A stretch of 64,000 nucleotides of DNA from Limonium bicolor (taxonomy: Eukaryota > Streptophyta > Magnoliopsida > Caryophyllales > Plumbaginaceae), in NCBI GenBank assembly GCA_023374045.1, contig CM041778.1, positions 98,954,839 to 99,018,838 on the forward strand. The letters are read 5' to 3'. The notes beneath the pieces were generated by a model. That model was not told the DNA's origin and made no database searches. It saw only the letters and a list, made by a program, of their open reading frames with translations. The translations under genes and the position numbers were made by a program. Shown here piece by piece: positions 48,666 through 60,689 of this stretch. Positions within the stretch are counted from its first letter, which is position 1, and the number at the start of each line of letters is the position of its first letter.

Positions 48666-49952
48666 ATCACAAGCTCGAATAAAAGACTGAATGTCTTTAC
48701 TCATTTCTTTCCAGTAGAAGAGAGCTTTCACCCGCTGATGTGTTGCATCTCTGCCCGAATGACAGCCAGTAGAAGAATAATGCAACCATTGAAGAATAGT
48801 ATTCCTAATATCATTGCTATTAGGAATGACTAACTTGCTCTTTCTGCGTAACAGTCCCGAACTCCAAGTATAATGTTTGTGGCTGTGATGATCTCTTTCC
48901 AAGTCAGTGATAATATCATGAATGCTAACATCTGTAGCATAAGCTCCTTGAATCTGCTGTAACAAATCAGAAACAATGACAGACAAGGACATGCTAAGAA
49001 CTTCACTCCCTTCCATTCTTGATAATGCATCAGCAACCAAATTTTCTTTACCCTTTTTATACTGGATCTCATAATCAAACTCGAGAAGCTTAGGCAACCA
49101 CTGTTGCTGCACTGGGGTATTTAATCTTTGTTCCAACAAGTATTTGAGACTTCTTTGATCAGTGCGAATGGTGAAATGTGCTGACAGAAGATAATGGCGC
49201 CACTTTTGAACTGCAAACACCACAGCCAATAATTCTTTTTCATATATTGACAAAAGAAGTTGCTTCCCCTGCAGATGCCTGCTGATATAAGCTAAAGGGT
49301 GACCATCTTGCATAAGCACTGCACCAATCCCTTGGCTGCAAGCATCTGTTTCAACAACAAAAGGTTTGTTGAATTGTGGCAATGCTAGAACCGGTGCTTC
49401 ACATAGTGCAGACTTAAGCGTATTGAAAGCTGCTGCAGCTTCTGTATTCCAAACAAAAGAATCCTTCTTGGTGAGTAGGGTTAACGGTCTAGCAATCAAA
49501 CCAAAATTTTTAACCAACCGTCGATAATACCCAGCTAGCCCCAAAAATCCTCGTAACTGCTTAATGTTCTTTGGAGTTGGCCAATCAGCTACAGCTTGAA
49601 TCTTTTTTGGATCAGTAGATATACCCTCCGCAGAGATAAAATGTCCAAGGTATTCTACTTTATCCTGAGCAAAAGAACACTTGCTCATTTTAGCAAACAG
49701 TTTGTGAATGCGCATCAACTGAAATACCTTCTGAAGATGTGTGACATGTTCCTCCAAGGTTCTGCTGTAGATGAGTATATCATCGAAGAAAATTAGCACA
49801 AACTTCCTCAAGAATTCGCTAAATATTGAGTTCATCAACCCCTGAAATGTTGCAGGCGCATTTGTCAAGCCGAAAGGCATGACAAGATATTCATAATGGC
49901 CTGAATGAGTTTTGAAAGCCGTTTTATGTATATCTTCTGGTTCCATGCGCAC
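48666..49952 (-). pseudogene. Reina-like reverse transcriptase (second half), RNase H and integrase zinc region
   Basis: The frame opens just after a stop codon. It has PFGLTNAPATFQ and the catalytic FFDDILIYS of the reverse transcriptase (49952 to about 49500). RNase H follows with TDACSQGIGAVL, EKELLAVV and TDQRSLKYLLEQ, then KGKENLVADALSR and the start of the integrase HHCC region (HSGRDATHQRV). Within its 429 residues it is uninterrupted, the best preserved part of the element. Confidence 0.9.
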
Positions 49953-50870
49953 CTAATGATAACCAGCTCTAAGATCAATCTTAGAGTAGTATCTAGATCC
50001 ACCCAGTTCATCCATTAAATCCTCGATTAATGGAATAGGAAAGCGGTCCTTAACTGTGAGGTTGTTAAGATTCCTATAATCAACACATAGTCGCCATGAA
50101 CCATCTTTTTTCTTAACAAGTACCACTGGTGAAGCATAGGGACTAGAACTTGGCTGAATAGTCCCTTGCGTAAGCATATCTTTAATGATATTGTCTATCT
50201 CATTCTTTTGATGAACTGCATAACGATAAGGCCTCAAATTCACTGGATTCGCTCCAGATATTAGAGGAATTCTGTGATTATGAGTAGTTCGAAACGGTGG
50301 TAACTCAACAGGCTGTTGAAAAATATCTTCAAATTTGTGCAACAATCCTTCAATCGCTGGAGAATTTACTGGATGATTAGAAGACATGCTAAGAGAAGCT
50401 ACTGCACCTACAGATTCATCATCCATCTCCTGAACACAGATCATATACAAATTGCTCTTGTCCTCCATGTCAATGCTTAAAGCCTTAGCCTTAACATTCT
50501 TAACAGATCCGCTCCTTATACCATTTAAAACCAACTTCCGAGAACCAACCTTGAATTTCATAGTGAGATTTTTAAAATCCCATTTGATTGGACCAAGTTG
50601 TTCCAACCACTGAATTCCCAAAACTGCATCGCAACCACCGAGAGGAATTACCAAGAAATCTGCTACAAATTCTTGTCCTTGAAAATTCCATTTAAAACCA
50701 TCGACCTTTCCTACTACAGGTAAGATACTACCATCCGCCAATGAAACTTTGATATTGCATAATGACTGTATCTTGCATCCCAGTTTCTTAGCCACAGATT
50801 TATCCAAAAAATTATTGTACTACCAGAATCAACAAGAATGAAGATTTGGCTTCTTATCATGAAAACCCCT
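49953..50870 (-). pseudogene. Reina-like protease and first half of reverse transcriptase
   Basis: The protease active site DSGST is encoded at 50830-50816 in one frame. The following residues (NFLDKSVAKKLG) lie in another, showing a frameshift. The linker leads into the reverse transcriptase with SPYASPVVLVKKKDGSWRLC, VDYR and YSKIDLRAGYH. There a TAG at 49953-49955 replaces a conserved Gln codon. Confidence 0.88.
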
Positions 50871-50930
50871 AACCCGCATAGTACGATAGCCAATAGTCCC
50901 TGCTAAAGCACTTACAAATATTTGAAGGTC

Positions 50931-51236
50931 TTATTCTTCCCTTGGACAGTCCTGGACTTCTTCCTCGAACTCCTCTTCACAATCTAACATATAAAGTTGC
51001 GATTTCTTGTGTTGCAAAAAGTGGCCTGGAGTGAAGGGTTCGTCGCAGTAGTAGCACAAACCTTTAGCCCTGCGATCACTCATCTGTTCCGGGGTCAAGA
51101 ACTTCCGAGGAACAAGTTGCCCCTTCGATTTGTCATTCGATGGTTGACTGACTCCAACCTTAGGAGTCGGGAGGAGACCTTTTACAGATTGGACGACTCC
51201 CGCATTCTTCGCGCCAGACCAATTCAACCCGCTTCA
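50931..51236 (-). pseudogene. Reina-like gag C-terminal part with zinc-knuckle-like motif
   Basis: It contains RRAKGLCYYCDEPFTPGHFLQHK, the variant knuckle region of this clade; a residue usually occupied by Cys after GH is not seen. It is in frame with the preceding gag but separated from it by TGA at 51234-51236. Confidence 0.75.
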
Positions 51237-51951
51237 GTTCTTACGAGGGTAAGCTTTCTCATAAAGCCTTCCCAACAAAAGACATTGGCGAATTGATTTA
51301 GGTTGAAACATACGTACGTGCATTTGAGTGTCGGTGCGTAACCCAACCAAGTACGCACTCACCAAGTTCTCTTCCGACAGAGAAACTCTAGTTCTGATGA
51401 GCTCAAACTTATTGTGGTACTCCAAAATAGTCTCTGTCTCTTGAAGATTCTTGAGCTCAGCGATGGGGTCATCTAGAACTTCCTCAAATCGTTCTTGAAG
51501 TAAAGCTTTGTACGCCTTCCAATCAGCGAGAAGTAATGGTCCCATCTCCGATTGTGCAATCGACTGATGCCATGCCGTAGCCTGCGCATCAAAATGAATC
51601 GACGCGAGGCCTACCTTCGATTCCTCTGAAGTGTGGTCGATTGCAAAGAATTGCTCGACCTTAAAGATCCACTCCTTGACTTTGTCTCCGTTAAATCTTG
51701 GAAAGTCCAGCTTCGCCAACCTTGTGACTCCCGAATAAGACTGCCGACGACTAGAAGTCTCTGGAGAACTTCTGTCGCCTGATGTTTCTGTTGAAGCTAA
51801 AGTATGCAGACGTAAAGCTTCGAAGAGTTCGGCGATGCTTTTGTCGAGTTTGGTGTTCTGCTCCATAATCATGGCTTGTAACTGAGGCTGAAGAGTCGCT
51901 TCTATCTTTGATTGCCTCACGTATTAGTTGACTATTCCTAGTTTCCGCCAT
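51237..51951 (-). pseudogene. Reina-like gag, main domain
   Basis: The likely original start is ATG at 51951 (MAETRNSQLIREAIK). A frameshift near 51905-51925 brings in the frame that carries the gag domain: LDFPRFNGDKVKEWIFKVEQ, then WKAYKALLQERFEEVLDDP and YHNKFELIRTRV. It ends at TGA 51234-51236. The domain pattern is that of retrotransposon gag proteins, which assemble the particle. Confidence 0.82.
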
Positions 51952-51970
51952 TGATTACTACAGGATCGGA

Positions 51971-51984
51971 GGAATCTGATACCA
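51971..51984 (-). promoter_or_regulatory. Primer binding site of the Reina-like element
   Basis: The minus strand reads TGGTATCAGATTCC one base after the 5' LTR. The first ten bases match the complement of initiator-Met tRNA, the rest is diverged. Confidence 0.8.
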
Positions 51985-51985
51985 A

Positions 51986-52357
51986 TGTTACAGTTTAGCA
52001 AGAGAAGAGATAGGAATGATAAACTGAACTAATGTCTACTGGAAACAACAATTCAACGCTCACATTGTTAGCTAATGGAGGAAGGAAACACAGCCAAGCT
52101 CCGAGAGCAGCTAGAGAGGAACAGATTGGAAGAGCTAGAGACAAGGAAAGGAATATGTATTCATCTATGTATATTTTGTATCAACAACCCCGTAGTTATA
52201 GGACTTTACAGTTTGGTATTCTTAGTTGTAACAGATTTACAACTGTCTATGTACAGGCTGTACAATGTAACAGATTTATTTAATGAAATAGAACAGAGTG
52301 CTGTAAACAGATTAATACCATACCGGCACTGCTATATTAAAATGTATTCCTATAACA
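51986..52357 (-). repeat. 5' LTR of the Reina-like element
   Basis: 372 bp with ends TGTTA...TAACA, followed outside by CATTC. Confidence 0.93.
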
Positions 52358-52416
52358 CATTCGAACTAGTGATTCAACATTTGAATAATTTGTGTCTTTC
52401 ATGCTCAAATGCTTAA

Positions 52417-52748
52417 GGCTCCGTTCTCACACTAGCTTATTGTTGGAGATGATCCCGTTCGCATATCAATTTCTCATATAAGATGAAGATTACTTTTCTT
52501 TGGATCCCACAGATTGGACGCTCCAGATTAAATCATCTCCATAATCAAACACTTGGTAGAGTAATGTTCTCAATAATCTAGGTGGGTTCCACTTCAAGGA
52601 TGTATTTGAGAACGGAGCCTGAAGTTTATTTTTTTGGCCCACATATCTGATGATGGAGAGTAATTCAGATTTTGATCAAATGCTAGACGAGTCAGCATTG
52701 TTTCTTTATCCACCCCTAGATCCTTTAATGTGTGTTGTGAATGGAGCC
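52417..52748. mobile_element. MITE with GGCTCC(G/A)TTC ends flanked by TTAA
   Basis: The left end GGCTCCGTTCTCACAC pairs with the right end GTGTTGTGAATGGAGCC. TTAA lies directly outside both ends (52413-52416, 52749-52752). TTAA would suit piggyBac, but because it is palindromic a TA or TAA duplication is equally possible. A second inner TGAGAACGGAGCC at about 52608-52620 matches the left end even better, which hints at a nested or rearranged copy. 52749-53004 shows nothing recognisable. Confidence 0.45.
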
Positions 52749-53004
52749 TTAAAGTATTTTCCAAATATAAGTTTCACAACTGGTTTCAAGTTAGTGTAGT
52801 ATATGAGATTTCTGAAGTTGAGAAACAATGTATTTATAATGGGACGAGGAATCTGTTTCACCCCCCTTTAACTTCAAACCAGATTTAAAATTCTTAAGAT
52901 AATAATGAAAGTTGATTGAACTCTTAATAATTGAAAAACAAAAACGTATAAGAGAGTTTTTAGTTATGATCTTTACAATAAGGAAAATAAATTTATTATT
53001 TTCA

Positions 53005-53536
53005 GGAAAATTATATCCCCACCCATGACGTTTGGTGAAATTATACACCCCACTCACAAGGTTTCAAAAATTATTTTCCCCACTCATGTGGTTTCCCCCG
53101 TTTTACATCCGACAACTTTTCTAATTTTCTTTCAAATTAAGAGATGCTTAAATGTTGTACAAAATTGATGAAACTTTACATGAACGATGCTAAAGACTTA
53201 TATTTTTTCAATGTTTTTCATGCTTAAATGTGACATGTGGGACCCAATGAAAATACATTCACATGTAACATGTTTCATTGGGTCCCACAGATCAAATATG
53301 AGCTTTAAAAACTTTGGATTTTACGCTAGATTAAAATGTAACACTTTAGCATCGTTCATGTAAAGTTTCATCAATTTTAGATAACATTTAAGCATCTTCT
53401 AAGTTGAACAAAAAATAGAAAAGTTGTCGGATATAAAACGAGGAAAACCACATGAGTGAGGAAAATAATTTTTGAAACCTCGTGGGTGGGGTGTGTAATT
53501 TCGCCAAACATCATGAGTGGGGGATGTAATTTTCCC
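53005..53536. mobile_element. Fold-back element, 532-bp near-perfect palindrome
   Basis: The left arm (GGAAAATTATATCCCCACCC...) and the reverse complement of the right arm (GGAAAATTACATCCCCCACT...) agree over more than 200 bases with occasional mismatches. The turn lies around 53235-53310, where GTGGGACCCAATG faces CATTGGGTCCCAC. No coding sequence. The style (CCCACTCATG(T/A)GGTTT motifs) recalls the palindrome at 2230-3355, though the sequences are different. 53537-53624 is AT-rich. Confidence 0.8.
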
Positions 53537-53675
53537 ATTATTTTATTATGTTCTCTTACAATCTCTCTAATTTATCTAAACTGCTTACAAGAGTCTCACA
53601 CTTTTTTTCCTTCAGCTTATAATTATTTTCTCTTTTAATTGTTAAGAGTTGATTCTCACATCATAAATATCCTAA

Positions 53676-53911
53676 GGCCTTATTCTTTTGCATTTTATGA
53701 GCTACTAGCTGACAGCTGATACTAACTGATATTGACTGATGACTTATTTTAAAAGAATGAGCTGAGCTGGTCAACCCATAAAACAGACTAAACCAGCTGA
53801 CAACGAGAGACAATTTGAGTTTAAGTAACTATTAGCTGTTATTGATTGATGACTGATTTTAAAAGAATGGACTAGCTGATCAGTCCAGCTAATAATGCAT
53901 AGAACAGGGCC
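53676..53911. mobile_element. TAA-flanked MITE, right copy
   Basis: Sister of 52-286 with one extra base (236 bp) and a few substitutions. TAA at 53673-53675 and 53912-53914. Confidence 0.6.
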
Positions 53912-53914
53912 TAA

Positions 53915-55799
53915 TTATGCCGTGAAAAATTAAATTAATTCCAAATATTCCTTTCAGGAAAATACAAGATCATCCTTTTAGGCCAAAGTGTACGTTCAAG
54001 CCCGTTTAAAACTAGACTATGGTAAGTGTCATGAGTGACTTTCCAAAATAAAAAAATCGCTTGGAAGCCAAGTCCAACAGTATGCAAGACACACATATAA
54101 CAAGCAAGCACACACGCCAAGCATCAAGGGACAATATCCAGGCAACCAAACAAGCAACACTCAAGATCGGCATCGGGCCAAGACTCGACCAGCCTAACCG
54201 AACCAACCCTTGTGCCACAAGCATGACTAGGGTGGTCTTGAACCGCCCACAGTGAGTTCCCACGTCTTCAATTGTAATGCGCAACCCCTAAAATGAAAAT
54301 TTTCTCGTGACAGGACATCACAAGACAAACATTTCACTAGTCACACATGCACGCAAGCACACATACAAGTATTCATAGAATACAAGCAAACAAGCATGCA
54401 AGTTGACAAGGTTAGCATCACCGGCATCGGGCACAAGGCCCGACCAGCCTAACACACGTCTGTCCCGGGCAGGGCAAGGCCTCTGCCACAGGACAACCAC
54501 CACCATAGCCTGACAGGGACTAGGAGTGGACTTTAACCACCCAATGACGAGCTCTCAACGCCGACCCACTAGTCCCGACACCCCTTAGCCCGAAGGCATG
54601 GATGTGCGGGGCACTCCACTGAATGAACACCTTCCCTAGTGGAGTAACCTTGGTGTTAAGACACTTTCAGTAGGGGTGCACTAGTGTGGGTCACGTAGTG
54701 TACTCACCACCACCCGGACCATCTCAGTCATGCCAGGCACAAGTCCCAACTTAGTGTGTTGCCCCTCGCACTCCTGCACTTGCTCAAGTGTGAAGCCAGC
54801 CATGCGACAAGCGCACGCCGACCTAACTCGACAAAAGGGCACCGACTGTTGAGGCAAGGCTTTGTAGCCATTGGAACCCACTACCCCAGTTAGTGATAGT
54901 GGGACATGTCTTAATACATGTTCTGGGCACCTGGGAGCCCAGCCGGGACACAACCATGTAGGTTGCTTGGGGATAGCTCAGGCTGAAACTAACCAACCCC
55001 CTAAAGAACCTTTCAGGCCACCATAGACACAGGTATGCCCCCTTTGTAGCCAAATCAAGGGCACAGACTGGGACACTTCAAAAATTCACTAAAATCAGAT
55101 GCAAGCTCTAGTTGCCATGAAACTTTGTCAACATCCCTTATTAATCAAGGGCAACATTCGGTCTTCTTGAGTTCCCAACAAAGTTATCAAAGTGCCCTAA
55201 GTTTTGAGCCAACTCCATATTGGTGGCAGCAGGGTGCCTGCAGACAGTGCCCAGATGGCCACTAGGTGCCAGCGGCAGTGCCCAGGCGCCATCTTCACGT
55301 AACATCAGGCAATGAGCACCTTAAACAAGGTATGGGAGTCTTCGAAAATGCCCTCAGGTGTACACGACAAGACTCGTGTGCCCTTGACAGCGCACTTCGT
55401 GCCTACGGAGACGTGCCCACAACCAGGCACTCGCTTGGGCACCTATGGGCACTCGCGGCGCATCAGGCCAACTTTGTTGCCTACCCCACGAGTTTCGCAC
55501 TCATTGATCAACATGACCCCACAATACGCACAGGCATCAAGTAAGCGAACATAAAATCTCTTGGACACTTGGAATGCATGTAAACTTATTTCATTGATCG
55601 TCAAACGTGATTACAAGATACAAGTACATGAACATATTCCAATGACTTAGTACATGGACAATATACAAGACCTAAGCAACATTACAATGATAACTAGAAA
55701 ATAGGCGTGCGAGTAAGCATCAAAGATGACAACAGATTCTACCCAAAAAAATAAACAAACAAAGAACAAATTGTAAAGATCCAAATTATTGGAAAACTC
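53915..55799. other. GC-richer non-coding stretch, right copy
   Basis: Counterpart of 290-2158 with scattered differences. No gene recognised. Confidence 0.3.
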
Positions 55800-55802
55800 T
55801 AA

Positions 55803-57109
55803 GGGCATCCACAATAACAAGGGTGGATTCCACTCTCAAAATAATAATATTTTATATTCTCCTCACAATCTCTGAGGTTTGAGCGAATTTTACGAGATAC
55901 CCCTGAGGTTTCATTTCACTACGAAATATCCCTAAGGTTTCATTTTCTTTACAAGATACCCCTAAGGTTTCATTTTCATTACGAGACGCCCCTGAGGTTT
56001 CAATTTTATTACGATGCCTTTCAATTCTGATATATTAAAATTTTCATATCCCTATTTTACCCTGACCGTAACCTCAAGCGTTTATGGTCAATTTTTTTAT
56101 AAATTTAAAATAAAAACAAAATACACCAAAAATAATTAAAAGATCACATAAATTTTGAATCTAGTTTTAAAAAATGAATAAAAATATAAAAACAAAAATA
56201 ATTAAAAAAAAAATTTTCAAAAAAAAAAGAAAATCTAAACAATAAAAAAATTATTTATTTGAAAACATATATTGTAAATAATTTAAAACTATTAGCGGTG
56301 ACTTAAAGTCAAAAAATTTATAACAATTACATTAAATATTAAAAATTATCAAATTATTTTATTAATTATAAAATTATTAACAAATAAATTATTTGATATC
56401 AACAATCACAAGAAAAATGATCATATTTATGGTTTTATACTTTATTTTTTCAATTTTAATTTGAATTTCTATGTACTATATAATTGTTACTTTAATATTT
56501 CATATTATTGTTATAACTTTTTACGATTTAAAGTCATCGCGAGTAACACTTTAACAATTTATGTTTATTTTAAAAAATAATTTAATTTGATTATTTCGTC
56601 ATTTCAATTTATTTAGTTCTTTTTCTTTTATTTAATTATATTCATTTTAAAATTGATTTCAAATTTTGTGCCTTAATTATTTTTTGTGTATTTTGTTTAT
56701 TTTTAAAATTTATAAAAAAATTGACTAAATCCCTGAGATTATGGTGTGAGGGTAAAATAGGGATATGAAAAATTATACTCCTATAAAAATATAAGTCGTT
56801 TTAGGCTTTAGCATTAGTTCAAATTATAAGTCGTTTTAGACTTTTTGTATCTCTCTTTCTTTTGCTCCTTGTCTACTTTTAAAGAAAATGAAACCTTAGG
56901 GGTATCTGGTAGTGAAAATGAAACCTCAGGGGTATCTCATAAAATTCGCTCAAACCTCAGGGGTATATCATGAAATTTCCCTTTTTTGTTAAGACACCCA
57001 CTTTTTTGGATTCTTAGCTAATAAACTCACACAACTTCTCTCTTCCATGTCATATTTTATCCTTTTGCTTTACTAATTTGGAGTGGATTCCACACCATTG
57101 TGAATGTCC
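55803..57109. mobile_element. Tourist-like MITE with fold-back, right copy, one arm partly replaced
   Basis: Flanked by TAA (55800-55802, 57110-57112). At 56775-56883 the arm segment seen on the left (about 3174-3268) is replaced by about 110 bp. The replacement contains two copies of AAATTATAAGTCGTTTTAG-like sequence and CTCCTATAAAAATATAAG, typical of Stowaway-type MITEs. Confidence 0.6.
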
Positions 57110-57883
57110 TAATGTGCCTAGCATTTTGCCGGGCTGTGTGAGGGGATATTCATTAGCGGTCCTGGTGGGTCAGCCACTTGCTTCCCAACTGGCAATAGCC
57201 ACCTCAAGATCGCAAACGCCCATGAAGATATTCATTTTTCGAAATAAAGATCAATAAGATATTCGTTTTTTCATAAGCATCCTAATCTGCTGTGGGAGAG
57301 GATATCCCTTATCGACATGTTGTTCATTATCAATGTTTCATCCGACTGTAACGCCATATCGCAATGCGGTCCTCACACATGCGCATGCCCTTGGTAAATT
57401 CACTGCGTTTTTTATTGCGTTTTTTTGCAACAGTTTTATCGCGTTTATAAAACTGGAAAGAGAGAATTGGTCTATCTGTCGGATCTTTACCACATTAGAT
57501 AAGGAATCTTTTTCCCTCTATAAAAGAGATTTTTTCTTTAAGTCCGCGCATTCCGGCATGCTAGCATAGCGCAGCATCGCCGGAGTCCTGGGGTAAATTC
57601 CTTAGGGCATGTCAAGCTAAGTGCTTGGCGTCGTTAGTATGCGAATGCTTGTTTGCCTTAACACATGTGTTCAATGTTTCTGTGCGCATGTGTGTTTACT
57701 TGGTGCCCGAATGTTGTTTTGAATGTTTCTAAGTGTTTTCCGCTGCGTGTCTTCCTGAGTTTTTTTTTTCAGGAAATTATGCGTCACAATTTTGACTGGC
57801 TACTTTTTTTTTTTAAAAAAGTGATATATGGCATGTTTATATTGGACAGGATATAACTCAGCACACTTGTCAAGATTTGACAA

Positions 57884-58383
57884 GTTAACCATAGTCACAT
57901 TATTGCAAACACAGGTATGACTGCGTTTCATAGCCGCTGTCGAACACCACCTAAGGTTCCGTTCGCTTGGAGCGATGAGGAGATTAATCTCCTTTGTAGA
58001 AAAAGATAGGAACAGATGTCAAATTACTATTGGATTTAAAATGACCAGAGTTCACCTGGCAGAGTGATATTGGTTAACTATAGGAGGCTTTATGCAAACG
58101 CAGAAAATGCTGCGTTTGTATGTGAGTATCGAACGCTCCCTAAGGCTCCGTTCAACTGCAGCGATTCGCACCAGTTTGAATTTTCTTTTATTAAGCTTAT
58201 ACACGTCACACATCTATTGATATTTACTCTCAGTTGCAGATGGTTCCCCTTTTCTCATTTGTTAACCGGACAGACATTAATCATAACGCAGCCAAAACTG
58301 CGTTTGCTTTCAAAGTCCGAACGGGACCTAAATCACCTATATAAAAGAGATGGACATGTCACCGGGAAAAAAACTTACATTCC
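57884..58383. repeat. Three ~190-bp tandem repeats, right copy
   Basis: Same as 4271-4770 at offset 53613. The flanking 57113-57883 and 58384-58523 show no gene. Confidence 0.55.
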
Positions 58384-58523
58384 TTATCGGAAAGCGTAGT
58401 CATGTAAAAAGAAGTTTCTATTCGGTCCTCAATGACTATTATCATGACGGTTATTCGGTAAAGTTCTTAATTTTTTTTTCCGAAACTAGTCTTAATTTTT
58501 AATTAGAGTGCTTGTTTGATTAA

Positions 58524-59241
58524 GGTTGTAAAAACGTACGGAGTCCAATACAGATTATTGAGATATGTTTTACGGAAGTATCAATACGGATAAAACGGGG
58601 AACCAGTTTGGATGAAATATTAATATTTAAATAATTAATAACATATAATAAATATTTATAAGTATGAAATACGTTCCACTTTGTACATAATATTAGTATT
58701 TTGTTATTAATTCCTTCAAATTGTATATTTATATATAATAAATTTATCGCATTCTTAAACTATAAAAATTTTGTAGAAGTTTGTTGGGTGATGTAAGATA
58801 AGTTATATAAGTGAATTTTAAGAAAAGATCACACTATTACTAAATAAAAAAAAAAAAAATAGTAGGATAGAAAAGTTATTGGTATAATTGTAATTTTACT
58901 TTCACAAATATTTAATCTATAGTTAATAGTGGCGGTGCTTATATCATCATTTTTTATAAAGTTAAAACTTATAAAGGTCAACATTATTTTCATTTAGGAA
59001 TTTAATAGAAAAAATTAGTCTTCTTTTTACTCCAATCAAATCGTTGTCTACAATAATTTATACCGTATTCTTTAAAAATACGGTAAATATGAAAATACAG
59101 ATGATTATACGGTAGTACGCCATCGCGAGACGGGGTGTTCGATGAAACGGATTTCATATAACCGTATCAATACGTTTAATTGCAAAAACGGGCGATACAC
59201 TGTATAAACGACCGTACTGTACAGTTTTTTACAATCATACT
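58524..59241. mobile_element. Possible TTGTAAAAA-ended element, right copy
   Basis: Same as 4911-5628. 59242-59884 is AT-rich without recognisable features. Confidence 0.3.
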
Positions 59242-59884
59242 TAGATACGGAAAACGCATCACACATTTGGCACTAGAGGAGATAAAAACCAACCCGATTC
59301 GGTTGAAAAAGTATGAAAAATTTGGTTTGAGAAAAATTGAACCTGAATTAAAAACTGACACGACTCTCATAAAATTTTAAACCTAAAATTCACCGAATTC
59401 AAATATATATTATTTTAAAAAACATACTCTCATCTTTCTAATATAGATTTTTTAACTCTTCACATCTTTTGGAAATATAAAATTTTTTAATTTTTCAATC
59501 TTCATTTTTTCACTCATAACTCTACTTTTTAATTTATTTCAATTTCTAATGCAAAAAATAAGAATAAAATTGTCCATTTTTTCTCCTTAATTATTATACT
59601 CAAAGTTTATATAGATTTTTACAATTATTTAACATTTTATATATAATTTATTATGTATTAACTTTTTTATTATTATATTGTAGAAAAATAAAAATCAAGC
59701 TGAACGAGCCGGATACCATAGAGCCAGACACCGACATGAGTAAAAAAAAACTAGACCTAACCTCATCCATTAGAAAAACAAACAATTAGGTATGGATATT
59801 AGAAATAGGCCTCACAAATCTAAAAAAATTTCCAACCCAGACTGCTCCCATTTGATCCTCTATTATACTTTGTACTTGAAAGTA

Positions 59885-60381
59885 GGGGTGTTAAAATCGG
59901 GTTTCAGGTCGGGTTGAGCTCAACCCGAACCAGACCCGAAAATTGTTTTGGTCAACCTGAATCCGACCCAAACCCGGAGCGGGTTGTACTTCTTTAACCC
60001 GAACCCTGAGCGAGTTGACCGAACCCGACCCATTTTTTCAAAAATTTATTTTATTTTTTAAATTTTGGATTATTTAATAAAAATATATACTAATATTAAT
60101 TAATTATTATGTACAACATATAATCATATGTTATCGATTAAATGTTATTTTAGTTATAAATTAATCATGAAATACTAATTAAGTCATTAAATATAACATA
60201 TTTTCTATTTTTAAGTAATTTTTTTTTGTTATGGGTTAGCGGGTTCAACCCGAACCCGAAGCGGGTTTCAATGACCCAACCTGAATCTAACCCGAAAATC
60301 ATTTCGGGTCAAAAATCTTAACCCAGACTCAACTTTTTACGGACGGTTTCAGGTCAGGTTTCGGGTCAGAATTGACATCAA
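59885..60381. mobile_element. GGGTT-rich short element, right copy
   Basis: Same as 6272-6768 and equally placed upstream of the GRP promoter. Confidence 0.35.
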
Positions 60382-60608
60382 TGAAACAGAAGATGAAACG
60401 AGAAGGGCAAAACGGTCATAGAATAATATGGCGCCAAGATGGCGACATACTTATGCGATAACGTATAACCCGTGCCGGTAAAAATATCAAGTGGGGCTGA
60501 TCCGTTCACGCACTTTACACACAAAAAGCCAACCAGGGTCCCTTCCTAGTTAGTTCCTACCCGTAATCTAACCCTAGTTCCCTGATCCTCCTCTACCTCT
60601 CCGCCTTC

Positions 60609-60615
60609 TATATAG
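60609..60615 (+). promoter_or_regulatory. TATA box of the GRP gene (right copy)
   Basis: TATATAG 81 bases before the ATG, with the same upstream motifs as the left copy. Confidence 0.55.
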
Positions 60616-60689
60616 CCCACTCTCCTATACTCATCCTCTTCGTGCTCTCTCTGTTCTGTTTTTTATCCTTTCCCCATTTCTCTCCAAAA

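Larger units (their letters stand above)
47145..52357 (-). mobile_element. Complete but inactivated Reina-like chromovirus, 5213 bp
   Basis: Two LTRs (47145-47510 and 51986-52357) enclose gag, protease, reverse transcriptase, RNase H, integrase and chromodomain in the order of Ty3/gypsy elements, all on the minus strand. A perfect 5-base target duplication CATTC flanks it (47140-47144 and 52358-52362). Short length, short LTRs and the chromodomain fit the Reina clade. By hand alignment the LTRs differ at about 11 of 366 positions plus one 6-base indel, roughly 3%. With a rate of 1.3e-8 per site per year, often used for plants, that means about one million years. Several stops and frameshifts make it non-autonomous. 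Confidence 0.93.
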
